A DNA stretch of 64,000 bases from Magnetococcales bacterium (lineage in GTDB: Bacteria; Pseudomonadota; Magnetococcia; Magnetococcales; Magnetaquicoccaceae), in contig JADGAR010000011.1 in the NCBI GenBank assembly GCA_015231915.1, positions 20,740 through 84,739 on the forward strand, read 5' to 3'. Below the pieces are notes generated by a model. It was not told where the DNA came from. It saw nothing but the letters and a program-made list of their open reading frames with translations, and ran no database searches. Below are positions 18,423-26,132 of the stretch, one piece after another. The stretch's first letter is position 1. Each line of letters begins with the position of its first letter. A program made the position numbers and the translations under genes.

Positions 18423-20180
18423 TCACTGAATCCCGTACTTCTCCAACTTGCGGTACAGGGTGCTGCGGCTCATGCCCAGCAGCTTGGCCGCCTTTTTCTT
18501 CTTCCATTGGGCCTCTTCCAGGGTGCGCAGCAAGGACTCCTTTTCCGAGGAGGCCGGGGCCGGAGCCGGGATGACCGGAGCGGATGGCAGGCAGCAGGCG
18601 CTCTCGACTTCGGCCTCGACCACCTCCGGGTCCGAGCAAGGGCGCTGCATGATCAGATTCTTGGGCAGATGCTTGATCCGGATCGTATTCACCCCCCCCA
18701 CCACAAAGGCATGCTCGATGGCGTTCTCCATCTCGCGGATGTTGCCAGGCCAGGGATATTGCAAAAATAACTCTAATACACCATCCTGCACCCCGACGAC
18801 GCCTTTTTCGTATTTCTGGTTGAATTTCTGAATGAAATGATTGACCAGCAAGGGGATGTCCTCCAACCGCTTGCGCAACGGCGGCACGTTGATCTCCACC
18901 ACGTTGAGGCGAAAATAGAGGTCCTCCCGGAAACGACCCAGCCGGATCTGCTCCTCCAGATCCCGGTTGGTGGCGGCAACCACCCGCACGTCCACCTTGA
19001 TGGTCCGGGAATCCCCCACCCGCTGCAACTCCCGCTCCTGGAGCACCCGCAGCAGACGGGTCTGCATGGACATGGAGATGTCACCGATCTCGTCCAAGAA
19101 AATGGTCCCCCCGCTGGCCACCTCGAAACGCCCTGGCCGGTCACGCACCGCGCCGGTGAATGCCCCCTTGACGTGCCCGAACAGCTCGCTTTCCAGAAGA
19201 TTGTCCTGCAAGGCCGCGCAGTTGACCTTGATCAACGGTCCATGGCCCCGCCGCCCCTTGAAATGGAGCGCCTCGGCCACCAGCTCCTTGCCGACCCCCG
19301 ACTCCCCGGTGATCAGGGTGGTGGTGTCCTTGTTGGCCAGAGATTCGACCAGGTCGTACACCTCCTGCATCTTCTCGCTCACCCCGATCAGGCGATGAAA
19401 GGTCCGCCGCTTGTTGCGACTCTCGTCCGGCACGGCGGCCAGACTGGCCCGCTCCAGAATCACCGCCACGGCGCCATGACAACACCCCAGCGCGTCCATC
19501 AAGGGGGTCGCGGTGAGATGGATCTCCGTTTTCTCCTCGCCCGGAATGGCGCAGCGCAAATGGACGTTCAACTCCGCCTTCATGGTGACGATGACCCGCT
19601 GCAGCAACGCGGCGATCTCCGGAACGCAGCCGCGATGCTGCTCTTGCAAAGAGTGTCCCAGCACCGCTCCCACGAAACGACAGGCGTTCATGGCCGCCGG
19701 ATTGACCCGCGTCACCATCATCCCCCGATCCACCACGATCACCCCCTCGCGCACATTGTCGGCGACACAATCCAGGATCTCGCTGGGCAACGTGGCCTCC
19801 AGACGCAACCCGGCCACCTGGAGCAACCCCCTGATCCGCTCCGGCAACTCCTCCCAGGCGCAGCGGGTCTGCCTGGCGGTGGCCGAGGATCCCTCGACCG
19901 GTTCCATCAGCGTCACCCGCTCCTCACCGTCGATGGCCACCAGCGGAACACGGGGGCCGGTGTTGGCAAAGACCCGCAGCAGTGTCACCCCGCTCTTCCC
20001 CGCCGGCAACTCGGTGACGATCACCCCCACCGGCTGTCGCTTGATCACCACCCCCGCCTCATCGAGCGACTCCACCCGCTCCAGGGGCGCAATGGCCGCC
20101 AGCACGTCTCCCAGGCGGGCATCCAGGGTGGGGCCGACTCCCGCGAACAGAACGGCATGCAATGGCACGGAGTGTCTCAT
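18423..20180 (-). CDS. Sigma54-dependent enhancer-binding activator (receiver-like/PAS/AAA+/Fis)
   Basis: About 585 residues. The N-terminus (about 1-110) resembles a receiver, but the phosphoacceptor strand reads VIVTELPAG, with Glu in the usual Asp position. A PAS-like domain follows (about 125-250). The AAA+ module has Walker A GESGVGKE (about 292), an intact GAFTGA sigma54-contact loop (about 338), Walker B GGTIFLDE and the arginine-finger region. A Fis-type helix-turn-helix ends the protein (KKAAKLLGMSRSTLYRKLEKYG). The ATG at 20180 has GGAAGA upstream; a start at 20237 lacks one. It is divergent from the ankyrin/cytochrome operon, which has a sigma54 promoter, so that operon is its likely target. 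Confidence 0.9.
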   Translation of the reverse strand: MRHSVPLHAVLFAGVGPTLDARLGDVLAAIAPLERVESLDEAGVVIKRQPVGVIVTELPAGKSGVTLLRVFANTGPRVPLVAIDGEERVTLMEPVEGSSATARQTRCAWEELPERIRGLLQVAGLRLEATLPSEILDCVADNVREGVIVVDRGMMVTRVNPAAMNACRFVGAVLGHSLQEQHRGCVPEIAALLQRVIVTMKAELNVHLRCAIPGEEKTEIHLTATPLMDALGCCHGAVAVILERASLAAVPDESRNKRRTFHRLIGVSEKMQEVYDLVESLANKDTTTLITGESGVGKELVAEALHFKGRRGHGPLIKVNCAALQDNLLESELFGHVKGAFTGAVRDRPGRFEVASGGTIFLDEIGDISMSMQTRLLRVLQERELQRVGDSRTIKVDVRVVAATNRDLEEQIRLGRFREDLYFRLNVVEINVPPLRKRLEDIPLLVNHFIQKFNQKYEKGVVGVQDGVLELFLQYPWPGNIREMENAIEHAFVVGGVNTIRIKHLPKNLIMQRPCSDPEVVEAEVESACCLPSAPVIPAPAPASSEKESLLRTLEEAQWKKKKAAKLLGMSRSTLYRKLEKYGIQ

Positions 20181-20215
20181 ATCGATCTTCCACGGTTGCG
20201 GAGCAATTAACGAAT

Positions 20216-20269
20216 GTGTCTCACGACACCGATACATTATGTCCCATTCTGTTCCACCCGGACATGTCC
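20216..20269. promoter_or_regulatory. Candidate upstream activator sites for the sigma54 regulator
   Basis: Two short dyads lie between the activator gene and the sigma54 promoter: GTGTC-TCAC-GACAC (20216-20229) and the palindrome GGACATGTCC (20260-20269). They are centred about 155 and 115 bases upstream of the predicted start, a normal distance for enhancer-binding proteins. A further GTGTCTCA copy sits at 20172-20179. Binding is inferred from position and symmetry only. Confidence 0.35.
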
Positions 20270-20352
20270 CGCAGTGGCGTCCCGGCAGGCAACGCGGACA
20301 ACATGTTTGCCTATATTATTGATAATAAAAAAAATTTTTTTTATTTCCATTC

Positions 20353-20367
20353 TGGCACGTCCCATGC
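20353..20367 (+). promoter_or_regulatory. Sigma54 (-24/-12) promoter of the ankyrin-cytochrome operon
   Basis: The sequence TGGCACGTCCCATGC matches the sigma54 consensus TGGCACG-N4-TTGC at all but one fixed base. The diagnostic GG and GC are ten bases apart. The predicted start is near 20379, 71 bases before the ankyrin ATG, and an A/T-rich run (20328-20345) lies just upstream. A sigma54 activator gene is divergent, which supports the call. Confidence 0.8.
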
Positions 20368-20449
20368 GCTATAACCAACAAGCATATCAACAACCATCGC
20401 GGGACACCAGACCCGCTGGAACAACCGGATCACACCAAGGAGAACGACC

Positions 20450-21415
20450 ATGAACGCCAAGAAAATCGCCATCACCCTCTCCGCTCTGGCCGTTGCCGCC
20501 GTGCTGGGCATGGGCGGCTTCGGCGATCGGGACACGAAAAAAGTGGACAACGCCTTGTCGGTCGCAGCGATGGAAGGGGATGTCGCAACCGTGCGCACCC
20601 TGCTGGCCAAAGGGGTTCATGTGGACAGCCATGGCAACCTGAAGATCTCTCCCCTCTCCTGGGCGGCGGACAACGGTCACGCCGATGTGGTGCAGGTACT
20701 CCTGGAGGCCGGCGCCGATGTCAACGCCATCGACCCCTCCGGCTTCACCCCGCTGAGCCTGGCCGCCCGCTGGAACGACCACACCATCGTGCGCATGCTG
20801 CTCGACGCCGGGGCCAACCCCAACATCGCCACCCGGTCGGGACAGACCGCGCTCTTCGGTCCGGCGCAATACGGCTTCGAGGAGATGCTCAAGGTGTTGA
20901 TCGAACGGGGCGCCGATGTCAACGCCATCGACAAACGGGGCGACAGCCCGATGATCATCGCCTCCAAACGGGGACACATCCCGGTGGTGAAAGAACTGCT
21001 CGCGGCGGGTGCCTCCCCGAACGTGCAAAACAAACACGGCTACTCCCCGCTGATGATCGCCTCCGAAGCCGGTCACGAGGCCATCGTCGCCACCCTGCTC
21101 GACCATGGCGCCAATCTCACCTACCGCCACGAGTGCGGCTGCACCGCCCTGCTGGCGGCGGCGGAAAAGGGCTACACCGAGATCGTGCGCATGCTGCTCG
21201 ACCACGGCGCCGACATCAACGCCGTCAACTACGAAGGGACCTCGGCCCTGATGTTCGCAGCCCGCTACAACTACCTGGATACCGCCAGGCTGCTCATGGA
21301 ACGCGGCATCCAGACCACCCTGGTGGACCAGAACGGCAAAACCGCCAAGGACTATCTGCGCAAGGGCGCCAGCTCCGCCATGAACAGACTGCTGATCCCG
21401 GACACCCACGCATGA
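20450..21415 (+). CDS. Exported ankyrin-repeat protein
   Basis: A 321-residue protein. Residues 1-23 form a basic then hydrophobic signal-like segment (KKIAITLSALAVAAVLGMGG), so export to the periplasm is likely. The rest is about eight tandem ankyrin repeats of 33 residues with recurring G-ADVNAxD and LLxAGA signatures (for example DVVQVLLEAGADVNAID). Ankyrin arrays mediate protein contacts, and periplasmic members are known next to redox enzymes, as with AnkB beside KatB in Pseudomonas. It is the first gene behind the sigma54 promoter and is followed by three cytochrome genes, so a chaperone or scaffold role for that complex is a reasonable inference. AAGGAGAACGACC precedes the ATG. Confidence 0.88.
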   Translation: MNAKKIAITLSALAVAAVLGMGGFGDRDTKKVDNALSVAAMEGDVATVRTLLAKGVHVDSHGNLKISPLSWAADNGHADVVQVLLEAGADVNAIDPSGFTPLSLAARWNDHTIVRMLLDAGANPNIATRSGQTALFGPAQYGFEEMLKVLIERGADVNAIDKRGDSPMIIASKRGHIPVVKELLAAGASPNVQNKHGYSPLMIASEAGHEAIVATLLDHGANLTYRHECGCTALLAAAEKGYTEIVRMLLDHGADINAVNYEGTSALMFAARYNYLDTARLLMERGIQTTLVDQNGKTAKDYLRKGASSAMNRLLIPDTHA

Positions 21416-21438
21416 ACCATCCGGTCACACCAGCAAGT

Positions 21439-21476
21439 CCGGGGGCCACCTGACAACAAAGACAGGCGGCCCCCGG
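21439..21476. repeat. Strong intergenic hairpin in the cytochrome operon
   Basis: The left arm CCGGGGGCC-A-CCTG and right arm CAGG-C-GGCCCCCGG pair with a single A/C mismatch around a ten-base loop. It lies between the ankyrin stop and the heptaheme cytochrome start, and no T-tract follows. It could be an mRNA processing or stability element that sets different expression of the ankyrin and cytochrome genes. Confidence 0.5.
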
Positions 21477-21503
21477 CCAACCGGAGCTTCGCCGAGGGCC
21501 GCC

Positions 21504-22448
21504 ATGAACGCCATCCCGCTCAGGCTTATTTTTGCCATCACGATATTACTTTTTTCATCAGCGCTTCCCGCCGCAGCGCTCGCCGATCCGCAAACCGACA
21601 AGGCCTGCCTGCGCTGTCACGGCATGGCCACCCTGGCCTATCAGGACCCGGAAACCGGCGGCGTTCGCAATCTGGCCATCGACGCCCAGGCCATGGCCCG
21701 CTCCGAGCACCGCAAACTGCGCTGCCGCGAATGCCATGGGGCCGGCGTGGATGTCCATCCCCACTTCCAGGAGGCGAAACGGGAACGCCTGGAATGCCTG
21801 AAGTGCCATGAGAAGGGCGATGCCTTTCCCAGGGAACGGTTCGAAGCGATCAATAAAAGCTTTGAGCGCAGCATCCATTATCAGGCCATGCCGGACTCCT
21901 TCACCTGCTTTTCCTGCCATGATCCCCACGATTTTCGGGCACTCGCCAACCAGGACGGGGCCAATCTGCCGCGGGTGGTGGCGCAGGACAATGCCATCTG
22001 CCGCCGCTGCCACGAAACCACGGAGGGCATCCGCAACCAGACCGGTCGCCGCTTCGCCACCCTCGCCGACACCCACGCCTGGCTGCCGGAGACGGAACGC
22101 CACTGGAGCAAGGTGCGCTGCATCGATTGTCACACCAGGGGCGAATACAAGCAAAACCACTTCATCGTCGGCAAGAACGACGCGGTGCGCGCCTGCGAGG
22201 CATGCCACGCCAAAAACTCCCTGCTGGCCGCGAAACTCTACCGCCACCGCATCCGCCATGAACAGCGCACCGCCGGATTCGTTCACTCCATCGTGATGAA
22301 CGATGCCTACATCATCGGCATGACCCGCCACCCGTGGCTGGATTGGGGCGGAGCCGTCCTGGTCGCCCTGACCCTCGCCGGTGTCGCCGGCCACGGTCTG
22401 GCCCGTTACCTGAGCGCAAGGAGCACCTCCCATGAACACCACCACTGA
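21504..22448 (+). CDS. Heptaheme c-type cytochrome with C-terminal membrane anchor
   Basis: A 314-residue protein with a signal peptide (about 1-27, cleavage near ALA-DP). Seven CxxCH heme-binding motifs follow: CLRCH, CRECH, CLKCH, CFSCH, CRRCH, CIDCH and CEACH. A C-terminal helix (about 277-297, GGAVLVALTLAGVAGHGLA) would anchor it with the hemes in the periplasm. The layout, seven hemes plus a tail anchor beside a cytochrome b gene, recalls CbcA of the Geobacter CbcBA quinone-oxidising complex; that resemblance is architectural and not confirmed by alignment. GAGGGCC precedes the ATG. The last 17 bases overlap the cytochrome b gene, so the two are probably made in fixed ratio. Confidence 0.92.
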   Translation: MNAIPLRLIFAITILLFSSALPAAALADPQTDKACLRCHGMATLAYQDPETGGVRNLAIDAQAMARSEHRKLRCRECHGAGVDVHPHFQEAKRERLECLKCHEKGDAFPRERFEAINKSFERSIHYQAMPDSFTCFSCHDPHDFRALANQDGANLPRVVAQDNAICRRCHETTEGIRNQTGRRFATLADTHAWLPETERHWSKVRCIDCHTRGEYKQNHFIVGKNDAVRACEACHAKNSLLAAKLYRHRIRHEQRTAGFVHSIVMNDAYIIGMTRHPWLDWGGAVLVALTLAGVAGHGLARYLSARSTSHEHHH

Positions 22449-23058
22449 ACTCTATCCGGTCTGGATTCGCGTCTGGCACTGGTGCAACGCCCTCTCCTTC
22501 CTGGCGCTGCTGGTCACGGGGGTCAGCCTCCATTTCGCCGAACCGGGGGCGCCGTTGATTTCCTTCGAGACGGCACGGGTGGCGCACAATCTCTTCGGCA
22601 TCCTGCTGGGATGCGGCTGGCTGGTCTTCGTTGCCGGCAACCTGTGGAGCCGCAACGGCATCCACTATCGCCCGCGCCTGCATGGCCTCCTGATCCGTTT
22701 GCTGATCCAGGGGCGCTTCTACGGGGTCGGCATCTTCCGCGACGAACCCCACCCCTTTCCCGCCACCCGCGACGCCAAGTTCAATCCGCTGCAACAGGTG
22801 ACCTACCTGATGGTGATGTACGGCGCCATGCCGCTGCTGATCCTCTCCGGGCTGGCCTTCTGGTTCGACGGACTGACCCCGGAACGGGTGCTGGGCATGG
22901 ACGGCCTCTGGATCGCCGGGGTCGTGCATTATCTGCTCGGGCTGTTTCTCACGCTGTTTCTCATCGGACATCTCTATCTGGCCACCGCCGGCGAGACGCT
23001 CCTCGGTGAGTTCAAGAAAATGGTCTTCGGTTCCACCCTGACGGAGGAAAAATCATGA
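22432..23058 (+). CDS. Integral membrane b-type cytochrome (FdnI/cytochrome b561-like)
   Basis: A 208-residue protein with four predicted membrane helices (about 17-37, 48-68, 118-140 and 160-182). Candidate heme b ligands are His16 in RVWHWCN, the histidine in ARVAHNLFG (about 48) and the histidines in GVVHYLLGLF and GHLYLA in the last helix, the pattern of the cytochrome b subunits of formate dehydrogenase, hydrogenase and thiosulfate reductase complexes. It would exchange electrons between the quinone pool and the flanking multiheme cytochromes. It overlaps the upstream gene by 17 bases and the downstream one as ATGA. AGGAGCACC lies before the ATG. Confidence 0.88.
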   Translation: MNTTTELYPVWIRVWHWCNALSFLALLVTGVSLHFAEPGAPLISFETARVAHNLFGILLGCGWLVFVAGNLWSRNGIHYRPRLHGLLIRLLIQGRFYGVGIFRDEPHPFPATRDAKFNPLQQVTYLMVMYGAMPLLILSGLAFWFDGLTPERVLGMDGLWIAGVVHYLLGLFLTLFLIGHLYLATAGETLLGEFKKMVFGSTLTEEKS

Positions 23059-25202
23059 ACGCCCCGACCTTCCATCCCACACGGCACATCAAACACATCG
23101 CCCTGATGCTGGGCCTGGGCGTCACCATCGGCGTGGTGCGCTGGATCTATCCCGGACTGCTGGAAAGCTACATCGGGGTGACCAACGCCCCCCTGACCTA
23201 TGCCAACAGCGTGGCCTTGAGCGAACGGGAGTTCGAAACCCTGGCCGACTCCCTGACCCGCTCCCATCGCGAGGAGCGCGCCCTGGCGAAAACCGCGGAC
23301 GAGGAAGTCCCCTTCGCCCGGCGTCTGAAGGTCAACCTGCTGATGAAGACCGGCTCCTTCGCCAAAGAGGCCCCCTACCCGCACATCCAGTACTTCCGCA
23401 AGGCCGGCATCCGCCAGTATCAGGGACCGGAGACCTGTCTCGGCTGCCATGCGACCATCAAGGTCACGGACGAACAGGGCCGGATCCAGGAAGTGAATAC
23501 CATGCAAGACGTGGTGGAGTCGGTACACTTCAAGTTCCAGAGCACCTCCAGCGGCTTTTCCACCTACGGCTTCGATGGTCGCCAGGTCAACGGCCCAGGC
23601 ACCCGCCCGGTTCCGGTGGGCAAGATCGACCGGGCCTGCGGGGTGCCTGGCTCCTTCACCTGGACCGGCTGGGCCGATCTGGTCACCACCAAACCGGCGC
23701 ACGCCAACGGTGGCAGCGAAACCCGCAGCGAAGGATGCGGGCAATGCCACATCGGCGGCGGCTACCACCCGGCCACGGAACAGATGCTCCCCCTCCACGA
23801 CGCCCCGAAGAGCGCCAAGGCCGGCATCGACTGCCTCATCTGCCACAGCCCCACCTACGACATGAACGAGCGCTACGTGATCGAGGACGGCAAAGGTCGC
23901 CGCTGGAACCAGGACCGCTCCATGAAGGCGGCCCTCACCGTCGGCCCGCCGACCAGCCAAACCTGTCTGTATTGCCATCAGCACAACATGGGCGGCGATC
24001 TGGAAAAATCCCTGCCCCCAGGCGCGGCCCCGGACAATCTGGGCCACAAGAACAAACGGCTGCTCCATCCGGGCGCCAAGCGGGGCACGTCGATCCAGCC
24101 GGAACACGATGTCCACGCCGCTGCCGGCATGGTCTGCACCGACTGCCACAAACCGCAGGGCCACAAGATCCCGCGCGGCACCATGGGCGTGGACCTGGTG
24201 GCCAACGACCTGCCCGGCAGGAAGGTCGATTGCGAGTCCTGCCATACGGCGGCCCCCCACGTGAAGGACCCGGAGGATCGGGCGCTGCTCAACGGTCACG
24301 TCGCCCGCGTCTCCTGCGAGGCGTGCCATATCAAGAAACTGCGTGACGACAACACCGTGCTGCGCGACTGGATCCATCCGGTCTGGAACGAGGAGGAAGG
24401 GGCCTACGTCTTCAAGGATGTCTATCAAAGCGGCGAAGCGGGACGCGGTTTCACCTTCCTGTGGTTCAACGGCAATGGCACCTTCCTGGCCAATGCCCTG
24501 GGCGACAACCCGGTGGGGGACGGCTCCTACAACCCGCTGATGCGCCAACTGGCCAAAATCGAGGATCCCAAGGCCATCGATGCGATCCGCAACGCGGCCA
24601 TCGCGTTGCAAAAACACTATCCGGACCTCGACGTGGAAAAATATGTCCGGGAGGCCACCGATCCCCTGTCGAGCCTCTCCCCGGAGATGCTCGCAAAACG
24701 CAAAAAGATGATTGAAGAAAAAATCCGTCCCATCATGGCCAAGGGACAAAGCAAGATCTATCCCTTCAAGGTGTTCAACGCCATCATGTACGAGGACATG
24801 AACAACCAGGGTCCCTTCGGCGCGATGATCCTGCCCTTCGACTATCCTTCCTACTACGAGGGGGGCAACCCGCTGGCCTCGGTGAAGAAGGCCCTCGGGC
24901 ATCCGATCATCCAGCGCATGTACCAGACCCCGTTCAAGTTCTTCATGATGGACGAGTTCATGCGCTACTTCGGCGTGGAGCAGTGGAAGGCGGAATACCC
25001 GGTGGACAAGACGGGCAATTTGCAAAATGTCGAAGCCCACTGGATGCGGCAGATGGGATCGCTGATGATCAACCACGGCATTCGGAAAGAGGGGCGCGGC
25101 TGCAAGGACTGCCATGCCAAGAGCGGCATCCTCGACTTCGCTGCCCTGGGGTATCCGCCGGAACGGGCGGAGGAACTGCGCAACCTGCCGGAACTGCGTT
25201 AA
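23055..25202 (+). CDS. Octaheme c-type cytochrome, N-terminally anchored
   Basis: A 715-residue protein. An N-terminal hydrophobic segment (about 16-35, LMLGLGVTIGVVRWIYPGLL) lacks a clear cleavage site and may stay as an anchor. Eight CxxCH motifs are visible: CLGCH, CGQCH, CLICH, CLYCH, CTDCH, CESCH, CEACH, then after a gap of about 270 residues CKDCH near the C-terminus. The long heme-free stretch between the seventh and eighth motifs is unusual for a simple electron conduit and could form a catalytic or docking domain. No copper or CxxCK motif was seen. GGAGGAAAAATC precedes the ATG. Third cytochrome of the operon, most likely receiving electrons from the heptaheme/cytochrome b pair. Substrate unknown. 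Confidence 0.9.
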   Translation: MNAPTFHPTRHIKHIALMLGLGVTIGVVRWIYPGLLESYIGVTNAPLTYANSVALSEREFETLADSLTRSHREERALAKTADEEVPFARRLKVNLLMKTGSFAKEAPYPHIQYFRKAGIRQYQGPETCLGCHATIKVTDEQGRIQEVNTMQDVVESVHFKFQSTSSGFSTYGFDGRQVNGPGTRPVPVGKIDRACGVPGSFTWTGWADLVTTKPAHANGGSETRSEGCGQCHIGGGYHPATEQMLPLHDAPKSAKAGIDCLICHSPTYDMNERYVIEDGKGRRWNQDRSMKAALTVGPPTSQTCLYCHQHNMGGDLEKSLPPGAAPDNLGHKNKRLLHPGAKRGTSIQPEHDVHAAAGMVCTDCHKPQGHKIPRGTMGVDLVANDLPGRKVDCESCHTAAPHVKDPEDRALLNGHVARVSCEACHIKKLRDDNTVLRDWIHPVWNEEEGAYVFKDVYQSGEAGRGFTFLWFNGNGTFLANALGDNPVGDGSYNPLMRQLAKIEDPKAIDAIRNAAIALQKHYPDLDVEKYVREATDPLSSLSPEMLAKRKKMIEEKIRPIMAKGQSKIYPFKVFNAIMYEDMNNQGPFGAMILPFDYPSYYEGGNPLASVKKALGHPIIQRMYQTPFKFFMMDEFMRYFGVEQWKAEYPVDKTGNLQNVEAHWMRQMGSLMINHGIRKEGRGCKDCHAKSGILDFAALGYPPERAEELRNLPELR

Positions 25203-25600
25203 GGCCCTGCCGATGCCTCACAACCGGGCGGGGGAGACCCCGCCCGTACTCGCAAGGAAGGAAGGCACTCGCCATGATGGAGGATCCGCCTGACCTCATC
25301 GAACTCGGTGATCAAACCCACGGGGGGCTGGACGAGAAACCGCACCCCCACCCCGGTTTCGGTCAGACGCGCCACTTGACAGGGAATGATCCGGCACAGC
25401 GTCAAGGGCAAGTGGTGCAGCAGACCGGTCTCCCCCACATCGATCCGAATGGGTGGATAGCCCAGCTCGAACAGAAGGCCGCTTTCGCTGACATTGATCG
25501 TCATGCCGATGTAGGCACGCATGCCGCCCAATTCCAGCAGCACCCGACTCTGCAACTCATAGCGTTCCGCCCGAGGCGGACACTCTTCGGCGCTCTTCAT
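25199..25600 (-). CDS. Small PilZ-domain protein
   Basis: A 133-residue single-domain protein: RAERYELQSRVLLEL at the start, TINVSESGLLFEL (the D/NxSxxG element), VGETGLL, then CRIIPCQVARLTETGVGVRF. This is the order of strands in PilZ domains, which bind c-di-GMP. The N-terminal RxxRY could serve as the RxxxR-type arginine site. The last residues (Pro/Gly/Ala-rich) are encoded by a perfect hairpin shared with the convergent cytochrome operon, and the stops overlap by four bases. GGAACTC precedes the ATG. Its closeness to the cytochrome operon could be coincidental. Confidence 0.75.
   Translation of the reverse strand: MKSAEECPPRAERYELQSRVLLELGGMRAYIGMTINVSESGLLFELGYPPIRIDVGETGLLHHLPLTLCRIIPCQVARLTETGVGVRFLVQPPVGLITEFDEVRRILHHGECLPSLRVRAGSPPPGCEASAGP
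25225..25246. terminator. Perfect GC-rich hairpin at the convergent cytochrome/PilZ junction
   Basis: CGGGCGGGG, loop GAGA, CCCCGCCCG: a nine-base perfect stem with a stable GNRA-type tetraloop. It starts 22 bases after the octaheme cytochrome stop. On the minus strand it lies inside the PilZ coding sequence. No T-tract follows, so it may act as a 3'-end stabiliser or a factor-assisted terminator for the cytochrome mRNA. Confidence 0.45.
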
Positions 25601-25635
25601 GGTCTGAGTTCCGTTACGAACGTTTGTTTAGAACA

Positions 25636-25665
25636 ATGATACCGTAACAGACCATTTTGTGACAA
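25636..25665 (-). promoter_or_regulatory. Candidate sigma70 promoter of the small PilZ gene
   Basis: On the minus strand TTGTCA (25665-25660) and TATCAT (25641-25636) are 18 bases apart, with the start about 30 bases before the PilZ ATG. The -35 element falls inside one arm of an inverted repeat, which suggests operator control. Confidence 0.4.
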
Positions 25666-25686
25666 GCAAGCAAAAATATGTCACAA
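25657..25686. repeat. Inverted repeat, possible operator
   Basis: TTGTGACA and TGTCACAA form a perfect eight-base dyad with a 14-base A/T-rich spacer. It overlaps the -35 region proposed for the PilZ gene and is about 70 bases upstream of the promoter proposed for gatCAB. The half-site TGTGA resembles a CRP/FNR-type half-site, but the spacing is too wide for a standard one. Confidence 0.4.
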
Positions 25687-25755
25687 CGCACACGCCTGCC
25701 ATCTGGAGAATGATGAAGCAACAAGAAGGAGTTGATGACGACACCATCCAGCCGC

Positions 25756-25784
25756 TTGCCCCACCCGCTTCGTTGTGATAAGCT
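25756..25784 (+). promoter_or_regulatory. Candidate sigma70 promoter of gatCAB
   Basis: TTGCCC, a 17-base spacer and TAAGCT lie 45 bases before the gatC ATG. This is a weak match, supported mainly by position and spacing. Confidence 0.35.
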
Positions 25785-25828
25785 GATGGAATCCTCATTG
25801 ATCAACCTTCAAAATCCGGATGCTTCCG

Positions 25829-26116
25829 ATGTCCATCACCGCCGACACGGTACGCCATGTGGCCACCCTGGCCCGCCTGGAGATCTCCCCGGAGGAGATC
25901 GACACCTACGCCGAACAACTCAACCGCATCCTGGGGCTGATGGAACAGTTGCGCCAGATCCCCACCGACGGGATCGAACCCATGTCCCACGCCGTGGAAA
26001 TGACTTTGCCGGAACGAGAGGATCGGGTGGTCAACGCCGACCGCCGCGACGCCCTGCTCGCCAACGCCCCGGACGCGGAGGAAGGGTGTTTCCGCGTGCC
26101 GAAAATCATCGAATGA
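25829..26116 (+). CDS. gatC: Asp-tRNA(Asn)/Glu-tRNA(Gln) amidotransferase subunit C
   Basis: A 95-residue small subunit of the GatCAB complex, which converts misacylated Glu-tRNA(Gln) and/or Asp-tRNA(Asn) to the correct amide form. Family features are visible: [20 protein letters not shown] at the start, the [10 protein letters not shown] helix, and the C-terminal LPEREDRVV...[17 protein letters not shown] tail. The ATG at 25829 matches the usual MSI start; an in-frame ATG at 25820 is possible. It is followed after 16 bases by gatA. Its presence implies that this organism lacks GlnRS, AsnRS or both. Confidence 0.95.
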   Translation: MSITADTVRHVATLARLEISPEEIDTYAEQLNRILGLMEQLRQIPTDGIEPMSHAVEMTLPEREDRVVNADRRDALLANAPDAEEGCFRVPKIIE

Positions 26117-26132
26117 AAGGGAACAGCCGAAC

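Noticed and set aside
20328..20345. A/T-run as an intrinsic terminator for the divergent genes
   Set aside because: No stem precedes it and no gene ends nearby; position just upstream of the -24 element fits a bending or alpha-CTD element better.
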